This document shows positions 57,286 through 64,000 of a DNA stretch of 64,000 bases, piece by piece; the first letter of the stretch is position 1, and the number at the start of each line of letters is the position of its first letter. The DNA lies in NCBI GenBank assembly GCA_002900995.3, contig CM035306.1:310001-374000 (forward strand), read 5' to 3'. The DNA comes from Ganoderma boninense (Eukaryota; Basidiomycota; Agaricomycetes; Polyporales; Polyporaceae). The notes beneath the pieces were generated by a model that saw only the letters and a program-made list of their open reading frames with translations, did not search any database and was not told the DNA's origin. Made by a program: the position numbers and the translations under genes.

Positions 57286-59124
57286 TCACATCGCGTCGTC
57301 GAACTCGTCGTCATCCACATCGCGCTCTATCTCATCCCGCTTCTGCCTCCCTCTGTAGGTCACGTATGTATGGCGAGTGACCCAGCTGGGCTCAAACTTG
57401 GACCGGTACCAAAGATACCGATCTCGTATCGTGGGGTGCGGCATGCCCTCCCAGACAACGTCGGACCAGGTCCGGTCCTGCCGCCACAGCCACACCTGCA
57501 TATCCCCAGTAAGCGTGTTACCATGCAAGTACAAGTATCCTGGCCTCAGCCGGAGATTCGGAGGAGGGGACGGCAAGTCGAAGCGGCCTGTGGACGTGTA
57601 CCAAAGAGTATACTGCCCATTTGCGGTGCCAGAGCGGAACGGCCTGACTTCTCTCTTGGTCACAAGAGCAATAAATGGGTCGTCGAGAAAGTCGAAAGTG
57701 GACGACGATGCATCTAATGCCGAAGAACCGCGCGAGGGAGGGCCGCTCGAGGGAGGGCCGCTCGAGGGAGGGCCGCTCGAGACAGCACTCGAGGCAGGAC
57801 CGCCGCTCGAGGAAGAATCGCTCGGGACGGAAACTTGCAAGACGCCAGGCACAGCAGAGGAGATTGGGGCGTCGAAGCGGTCGTGTGCTGCTGGAAACCT
57901 ATTTGAGGCGATCGAGGGATCCACGGGTTGAAGTTGAAAGGGACGTGGTGCTGGAGGCGCAGCAGCAGGAATTGGCGGTGGAGAGGCAGGGAGATTGGGA
58001 GGAAGGGGTTGCCATCGAAGAACTGTTCTAGAGCGCGAGGTCGAGACAGGAGGCACGCGAGTGTTGGCGTTCAAGACTGCCGAGACAATGCCAGGAGCAG
58101 AACGCGAAGTGCCAGAGACCACCACCGTTGAAGAGTGAGAGGGAGGACTAATGTCCTCAGCCTCGGGCGCGATGAGTGCCGTCTCGGGTGCCCGCTGACA
58201 AGATTTTATAGCAAGTCAACTGACGTGCTTAGAGTACGAAATGGGAGAACGCACGGAGTCCAAGGTTTGCGAACTCTGCTCGTCCAACATCTGCGCTGAC
58301 TCGTCCAGCATCGGCTCGTCGGGCCATTCATCTACCATCCGCTGATCCACAATCCGTTGGTCCAAACCGCCCGAGGTATCTGCCTCACGGCAATCGGGGT
58401 CGCTACGGTGCATTGAGTCCGCAGAGGGAAAGCGCGTCGAGTTGGGCGGGCGAGCAACAGCGGGGGGAGAGGGGCACATATGACGTGGAGGGCTGCAAGG
58501 AGGCGAGGTTGACGGGAGCGTTCGTACCGAGGGTGGCGACGGTGAAGACGCCGCCTGCACTCTTGGAAACAGTTCACTTATTTCCGTTTCGCTTCTCCAG
58601 GAGGACGAGGGTGTCAAGTCTGGCGGTCCAGCGGTGCCGGAGTTTCCGATAGACGGGAGGCCGCGCATTTGATACAGGGGTGTTGATGGGGGCGAAGTCG
58701 CCGGCGACATATGAATAGTCTGGACCGCACGGGACGCATGACCGCCACGGGTGGCTACCGATGCTTGATAGCTAACATCCGCACCGATACCCAAAGGTAC
58801 TGAGGGCACACTGCGCAGGAAAAGGTATAAGACGACCTGACGTGGGCAGCATAATGGTACTTACGATTCCCCACATTCGCCCTGTGCAGCTGCATCGATG
58901 ATCGGGAAGCTGCGATAAGAGAACCGCCTGCGGTTCAGGTTTCGCTTCTGAAGACCAGTACTGACTGGTTAACAGCAGTTAAACTATCGGTGGGCAAACA
59001 TTACCTTCCAATCGAGCTCCGCATCTCCCGCGGCATAGAAGACTGCTTGACGATTCTCCATCTCCGAGGGCGACAGTGAAGCAACGAAGTGGGTCAGAGT
59101 AGTGAGAGTGCGAGCGAGCATCAT
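57286..59124 (-). CDS. uncharacterised element-type protein with C-terminal Trp-rich domain
   Basis: Exons 59124-59005, 58947-58865, 58810-58225 and 58194-57286 give about 565 residues in one frame. The N-terminus (MMLARTLTTLTHFVASLSPS, then ELDWKKRNLNRRRFSYRS) is followed by 300 residues of Ser/Pro-rich sequence. Three exact 15-base units at 57734-57780 encode repeated SSGPP. The C-terminal 120 residues look folded: GYLYLHGNTLTGDMQVWLW, TWSDVVWEGMPHPTIRDRY and KFEPSWVTRHTYV. A matching layout (disordered region, then a compact WLW/PSWV domain) recurs in other basidiomycete mobile-element genes, which is why I group it with the KDZ cassette. The last intron would be only 30 nt; if it is not spliced, the protein stops after KHVS. 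No function can be named. Confidence 0.6.
57734..57780 (-). repeat. 15-base coding minisatellite, three units
   Basis: CTCGAGGGAGGGCCG is repeated three times in register with the codons, encoding Ser-Ser-Gly-Pro-Pro units on the minus strand. Confidence 0.7.
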
Positions 59125-59614
59125 GGAGGATGAGGAGGTTTAAATGCAGGCCTATTGTACAAGGCTTGACCGCAATGCCAAAGCGACCAATCGCAAAGGA
59201 CGAAACGCTGGGAGCCTCATGCACGCTTTGTCGGTTTGTCCCTGTTTGTCCATGGCGCCTATATTCCGATCACAATAAAACTCGAAAGCCAAAACGCCCC
59301 CAAATGCTGCGTAGACAGAAACTTCCAAAGGGAACACAATGCTAATTTTCATCTCCATGCCGACCGCATTTTCACTTCTAACTGTGACGTCAAGCCCCTG
59401 CCTGCGCGTGGAGCGTTTGAAACAGCTCGTGAATGAAGTCCCTGATCCTCGGGAAGCGCCTCGCCAATCCACTGATGACTTGCAGTAGAGCGCGCTCTAT
59501 AGGGCCTAGACGAGACGTGCGAGTGCGTACCCAGACCGCCGCTTCCGTGATTGACAGTCTGGCCAGCGTAGGATGCGCCCTGTATTAACGGTTGGATGTG
59601 TGGCCCTTAGTGCA

Positions 59615-61239
59615 TCAACTTGGCACGTACCAGTGAAAATAGCCCGCAACAATAACGGATAATACCATGCACTGCACGAGAAGGCAGAGACACATGCGGC
59701 GGGATGAAGGGAGGCGACCTGGAGGAGATTTTCCGGCCAGGGGAGTTGGTGGCATGATGCGTCCCGAGTTGCTGGAAGGTCCTTCAACGGAGCTGCTCGG
59801 CGAAGGATTCGTCGGCGATGGCGGAGGTGCTGGCAAGATTTCGGCTACCTGCTCAAATGTCAAGGCGCATACCGGCCCTAAGTGAGACGTGGGCGTACCT
59901 GCTGTGGGTCTCTTTCCTCTTTTCTCCACAAGGTGACGACTGTATTGGACCCAAGTTCGGCAGACCCTGTAGCGATCCAATGGGTACCGTCCTTGTGTTG
60001 GTATGCCTACCACTAGGTCAACTTCCCCTTCAGATTACAAGGAAAACAGACTCACTATAGCCTGGATAATATGTTGGTCTGTCGCGCGGGAATGACTCTC
60101 ACAGAGCATATGATACGAGAAGAACGAACACGTACCTGGATGGCAAAGGATCTGTGCTATCTTAGCGCTCCTTGTATCGAAGATGCGCACTTCACCGCTG
60201 TCGCTCCCAGAAAGTATGAACTGTCCGCCATGCACGAACAAGACAGGCAGGGCGATGTTATGGAGTACTGGGGTAGGATAGTGTAACGCGAAGTTCCAAG
60301 ACTTGGTGTGATCATCAAAGTCATAGCGGTCGACACCATCACACAGGTTCGTTAACACGATGGACCGCTCACGACCGTCTATATCGGACTGAGCACTACA
60401 ATGCCCAATGAATCAAGTTCTAAGCGATTCGGATGGAGGGTGCTTACATTCGACTGACTGGGATGAGCTGCCAAAGAAGGCTTCGAGAGGTTACGTTCCA
60501 TCCACTGGAATGGTGCTCGTGAACAGTTTTGAGGATAAGTAAGGAGGAACTCACATGATACCGTGGTTTAGATACGAAACAATCAGTACCCGCCCACCGT
60601 CCACGAAATGTATCGAGCGGGGCGATGACTCGTGGCCAGATGCATGCGGAACAAGGTGATCCGATGGTGGGGATGGCATGAAGCTTGTCTGATGCTCTGA
60701 GCGGTGGATGTAAATTAGAATGAGCCTACATAGATAGTTGGAGACGCACCGCCCTCAAGATCCCTTGAGCACACTACCTGCGATCCAATTATTGCGGCAA
60801 ATATGAAACTATCCTCAGCATACGCGAACGCCTGGACTGGACCTGGTAGTCCGAAGTCCAGCTGTAAGATATTCTCCCTAGGCTAGAGCCACATTGAGTG
60901 ACAAAAACTGTAGTTGGGAATTGTACGTACGGATGTGGCGGAATGCTTGATCTGAAAAATCAGGATCGTACCGTCCGAGTATCCAATGAATATGGAGGCT
61001 GGCTTCACTGGGTCCCAGAGGATAGCGGTAACAGCACTGCCATTGGGAGAACGGAGTTCAACCTCAGGGTCACCCTCCTCGTCCAACTTGAAGACAGCAA
61101 ATTGCCCATCATCGCAACCTGCTGCCAGATAGCTCGCATCTTTGTTGAATTGAAGGCAATTTACAGTATCGTCAAGAGTTCGAAGTGATCGAAGATAAAC
61201 ATAGTTAAGAGGAACGACTTCGTAGTTGTCGTTTTGCAT
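59615..61239 (-). CDS. WD40-repeat protein with C-terminal membrane anchor
   Basis: Exons 61239-60931, 60882-60750, 60696-60555, 60504-60448 and 60395-60136 join in phase, followed by less certain exons to a stop at 59615. ATG 61239 starts MQNDNYEVVPLNYVYLRSL. WD-like blades read DTVNCLQFNKDASYLAAGCD, VTAILWDPVKPASIFIGYSD, VQAFAYAEDSFIFAAIIGS, SIHFVDGGRVLIVSYLN, CDGVDRYDFDDHTKSWNF and FVHGGQFILSGSDSGEVRIFD. The end is Pro/Ser-rich with a hydrophobic helix (CLVQ-type LCLLVQCMVLSVIVAGYF), so a tail-anchored or single-pass membrane scaffold is likely. The partners are unknown. Intron sizes are 50-53 nt up to exon 5. The splice between 60.13 and 60.01 kb passes through a very short exon and is not settled. 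Confidence 0.75.
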
Positions 61240-61521
61240 CTGGCAGTGGCGCTGAGGACGGCAAGTCGAGGGATTGGTGCAGAGGAGTGGCGAAGCTGTG
61301 CGGAAAGGATGCCCCGATGCCCCGATGCCCCGTGCCGCTGCCGCACGGCTAAGGCACACATATTTTCAAATCAAGCATGGCAAGAAAGCGATGACGATAT
61401 ATTGATTAGACTTCTATTCATTTTAAATACAGAGACGATGATAACTGTCCGAGTCAGCGGGGGAGTACTCTACGCGTGAAGGGAGGATAGGAACGGCGAA
61501 GTCGATGGCGTCTCCAGGTGC

Positions 61522-62111
61522 CTAGGCGTCAGCCTCGAAATCGCCTTCGGCGGATCCAGAGTCATCGCTGCTCCACGAGTAGGTAGAGACGTCGTCGCTG
61601 TCGATGTCAGAGGTGTCGCTAGTGGCAGAAGCATGGTCGCTCTCGCTCTCGGTACCGTCGCTCTCGATGGAGGTGGTAACGGAGGCGTCGTCGCTGTCGG
61701 TGGAACCGTTCCGGCGAGTGGAGGCATTCGCCAGCTCGGCGACATCGGCGTCGAGGGTGGTTGAACGGATATCCTCGACGACTTGGTTAAGGAGCAGCAG
61801 TCTACGGTCGCGATGGGCGCGAGCGAGGTGGAGCCCTCTGTCGAAGAAGAACTCGAAGCTGATCCTGTCGAGGAAGTCACGGAAGCGGAATATGAACCAG
61901 TGAGCCTGGGAGTCGTCCTCGACACAGGCTATACTGATACAAAACGTGAGGTATCCCTGACCAGATCTGAGTTGTGATAGAGCCAGAGTGAACCGAATAG
62001 ACGTACAAAGTCGGGGTCCGAGTACCACATGTTACTGATGATGTCGTGAAAAAGGAGCCGGCCTTCTTTATCGAACACCACTAAAACATCTGCAAAATGT
62101 ACGTTAGCCAT
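61522..62111 (-). CDS. uncharacterised protein with acidic Ser/Asp-rich tail
   Basis: ATG 62111 opens MANVHFADVLVVFDKEGRLL and ends at a GTACGT donor (62006). After an intron, DDSQAHWFIFRFRDFLDRIS continues with FEFFFDRGLHLARAHRDRRL, then a 70-residue acidic Ser/Thr/Asp-rich tail to the stop at 61522. The exon 1 to exon 2 joint does not close in phase with the obvious acceptor, so the model is partial; additional coding sequence upstream (the open frame ending near 62.17 kb, FPILFRVNDDDWVVARLYCC) may belong to it. No family is recognised. Confidence 0.5.
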
Positions 62112-62312
62112 GGGATATACATTACATGATCGCGTAGCAAAATGTACGGCGTGAGGGTACCTCCATGTTGGGGGCGATCATGCAGCAATAAAGCCTTGCC
62201 ACAACCCAGTCATCGTCGTTGACTCGGAACAGGATAGGAAAAGAGAACGTCGGAGCCCTGGAAAGGGAAAGGTTGATAAATAGCATAGTAGGCGAGATTA
62301 GACACAACATAC

Positions 62313-62632
62313 ATGTCTATGAGCCGAGAAAGGGAGACGAGGACGATGGAGAGAGAGCACGATGGAGGGAGACGAGGAGATGATGGGGGGATACGATGGA
62401 CGAGGAGACGATGGACGAGGAGACGACGGACGAGGAGACGATGGACGAGGAGACGATGGAGGGAGACGAGGAGGCGAGAGAGGCGAGAGAGGCGAGGAGG
62501 CGATGGAGAGGTGAGGAGGCGATGGACGAGGAGACGATGGAGGGAGACGAGGAGGCGAGAGAGGCGAGAGAGGCGAGGAGGCGATGGAGAGGTGAGGAGG
62601 CGATAGAGAGGTGAGGAGGCGAGGAGGGACCA
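62313..62632 (+). repeat. purine-rich minisatellite
   Basis: More than 300 bases almost free of pyrimidines on the plus strand except for regular C and T. It has a 15-base unit (ATGGACGAGGAGACG, about four copies at 62396-62455) nested in an 81-base unit present twice (62440-62520 and 62521-62601). It lies between the minus-strand gene at 61.5-62.1 kb and the RING gene at 62.9 kb, so it may sit in their promoters. Confidence 0.85.
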
Positions 62633-62931
62633 GAACGATCCCATTATATACCCACTCGAGATTCTGGCCGTCTACGAAGAGGCGGGGACATAGGTTATTG
62701 ACGCGCCTACAGTGGGTCGTGGCTTGAGGACGGACAATGCATCTTGTGTGGCCATTGATACAACGGCAAACTCCCGAGAATATAGCAGCGAGGACGAGTC
62801 CTTGCGATCGCGCGTGGACCTCACGGCGGGCTACATTCACGTGACAAGCCGACAAGCCCTTTGTACTCCTGCTCTCTTCGACGCGTCTTCACCCAATTTT
62901 GACTTCGCTCTCCCATCTACCGCCATTCACC

Positions 62932-63573
62932 ATGCCGGACGTTCACGACGACATGCATCACTTCTGCGACCTCTGTCGCTCGCCCTTTCTCGTCGATACA
63001 CCGACTGCAGCCGAAGCGGTCGCTGTGACTTGCGGTACGTTAACTTTAAGATCTGTTGTTACTTACCTGTTGTCGGGCTCATTTCTGTTGTCGGGCTCAT
63101 TTGGTCTTTAGGTCATGTCTTCCACCGTGACTGTGTCGAAAACCGCATCGCTATTAGCAGGAAGCCTTTGTGTTCTATCTGCTCAAAGGCTCTTCCTCGC
63201 AAGCCTGACATGCTCCGAAAAGTCTTTCTGACCTATGACGAAAGTGAATATGACGAGGTGTTGCAGAAGGAGGTACAAAGGTTAGTCAGTCGATGCCCGT
63301 TGTCCAAGCACGATGTTCAGCGCACCAAAACACAGCGCCACTCGTGGAGGCGAGGAGCGGGGAGACGTCGGCTTCGAAATCAATCAGTGCCAGCAGCGGA
63401 TTGAGGCTCTACGCGAGGAGCAGAAGTTCTACGAGGAAGTATTGCGCAACATGGATGCCCAATTGTCGTCTCTGCACAACCTTCGCGATGTCTCTGACAA
63501 GCGGCTCAAGCGCTTGACCACCCAAGTGAACGCGCTAGAAGGGGAGCACCGGGGTATGCAGAGTGGAAATTAG
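62932..63573 (+). CDS. RING-type zinc finger/coiled-coil protein
   Basis: Exons 62932-63034, 63112-63280 and 63321-63573 join in frame to 174 residues. The RING-like finger reads HHFCDLCRSPF, a gap with VTCG, GHVFHRDCV and PLCSICSKALPR, so the C3H-type spacing fits an E3 ubiquitin ligase finger. Residues about 95-165 are a coiled coil (INQCQQRIEALREEQKFYEE, MDAQLSSLHNLRDVSDKRLK). The last intron is just 40 nt. Intron 1 contains a 19-base tandem repeat (CTGTTGTCGGGCTCATTT). By family it would transfer ubiquitin to a bound substrate; the substrate is unknown. The coiled-coil gene on its right is convergent and may be a related copy. Confidence 0.75.
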
Positions 63574-63598
63574 GTTACATACGTAGAGTGAACGTCAA

Positions 63599-64000
63599 CT
63601 ATCGACCGGAACCCACAAGACCGCGCAGTTGGTTTTGCAGACCCCACACAGCGTTGCCAACGGCCGTGAGCTCCTCGGCTTCGGCTGCTAAGGTTTGCTC
63701 TTTGACGCGTAAAGTCGCTATTTGAGCGGAGATGTGATCAACGAGCAGAGCTAGCTCGGCCTTGACGGTGCTCAGGGTCTTTTGAGCAGCTGCGCGTGAG
63801 CGGTGGACCTCTGCCGTTCTCCTACATGTACACACAATGTGAGCAATAGAAGACGACAAGAGGTAGGGCACGAACTTCACTATTGCGGCACAAACGGCGT
63901 CCTGCGACGTCGCTGACCGGACCGTCAGGTCGAGTTCGATCCACCTCCGATGAGACACCTCACGCTCCGGGCAACGTGGACAACGATAAGGGCACAAACT
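63599..64000 (-). CDS. partial coiled-coil protein, 5' end beyond window
   Basis: The minus strand from the window edge has an open segment, a probable intron (acceptor ACATGTAG near 63823) and a last exon encoding TAEVHRSRAAAQKTLSTVKA, a strong heptad helix, and a stop at 63599. It is convergent with the RING gene, only 25 bases apart. Its helix resembles the coiled-coil part of RING/coiled-coil proteins, but the N-terminus needed to decide is outside the window. Confidence 0.55.
   Translation of the reverse strand, partial: SLCPYRCPRCPEREVSHRRWIELDLTVRSATSQDAVCAAIVKFVPYLLSSSIAHIVCTCRRTAEVHRSRAAAQKTLSTVKAELALLVDHISAQIATLRVKEQTLAAEAEELTAVGNAVWGLQNQLRGLVGSGR

Larger units (their letters stand above)
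43100..59124. mobile_element. probable composite KDZ-type transposon with TET/JBP cassette
   Basis: Six genes typical of basidiomycete mobile DNA are packed here: accessory protein (43.3-49.0 kb, -), RNase H1 N-like protein (49.2-50.4, +), basic/helical protein (50.5-51.3, -), TET/JBP dioxygenase (51.5-53.0, -), KDZ transposase (53.7 to gap, +) and a further protein (57.3-59.1, -). KDZ-TET/JBP linkage in basidiomycetes is established knowledge; treating all six as one element is inference. No terminal repeats were paired, and a 100-N gap lies inside, so both limits are provisional. Confidence 0.5.

Noticed and set aside
62210..62855. Ser/Pro/Leu-repeat proteins encoded opposite the purine minisatellite
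   Set aside because: The repeats are all in the satellite; reading frames there are an artefact of a stop-free repeat unit.

Overview
The window is a piece of a filamentous basidiomycete (Agaricomycete-type) nuclear genome. Genes are cut by many introns of about 50-90 bases with GT...AG ends. The gene set (secreted sedolisins, a GH13 alpha-amylase, a cytochrome P450, a DUF6533 membrane protein, an F-box protein, Tnp2 and KDZ transposases, a TET/JBP oxygenase) is typical of wood- or litter-decay mushrooms. There is no CRISPR, operon or prokaryotic signal. Exon models were built by hand from splice sites and frame continuity; most close to the base, and those that do not are flagged.

Left part, 0.5-30 kb, mostly host genes. 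In order: a C2-domain protein (-), an intact sedolisin S53 protease (-), a decayed DUF92/TMEM19 membrane-protein copy (+), a DUF6533 membrane protein (+), a second decayed DUF92 copy (+), a single-exon F-box protein (-), a secreted alpha-amylase (-), a second sedolisin carrying two frame-breaking indels (-), an 11-exon cytochrome P450 (+) and a basic Ser/Pro-rich protein (-). The secreted amylase and proteases fit extracellular polymer digestion.

Middle part, 31-43 kb, is nested transposable elements. A cluster of perfect hairpins (31.6-31.9 kb) and a tRNA-derived SINE-like piece (33.4 kb) precede a complete six-exon Tnp2 (CACTA/EnSpm-type) transposase. A divergent companion ORF with an in-frame stop is followed by a Ty3/gypsy LTR retrotransposon (39.0-42.6 kb). 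That element is cut inside its reverse transcriptase by the end of another DNA element.

Right part, 43-59 kb, is the most unusual region: a probable composite KDZ-type DNA transposon. It holds a KDZ transposase (+, running into a 100-N assembly gap), an intact-looking TET/JBP 2-oxoglutarate/Fe(II) dioxygenase divergent to it (-), a protein with two RNase H1 N-terminal-like domains (+), a small basic/helical protein (-), a large accessory protein (-), and another element-type protein (-) beyond the gap. TET/JBP enzymes oxidise 5-methylcytosine, and their linkage to KDZ transposons in basidiomycetes is known; the full gene cassette here is my inference. The large accessory gene is interrupted exactly between two codons by a 2.67-kb foldback element with arms of about 1 kb and an 8-bp target-site duplication.

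The end of the window (59.6-64 kb) returns to probable host genes: a WD40 protein with a C-terminal membrane anchor, an acidic Ser-rich protein, a purine-rich minisatellite, a RING/coiled-coil protein, and a partial coiled-coil gene running off the edge. Several apparent frameshifts sit in G runs, and the two arms of the palindrome differ mostly by +/-1 in homopolymers. Some 'mutations' may therefore be consensus errors.
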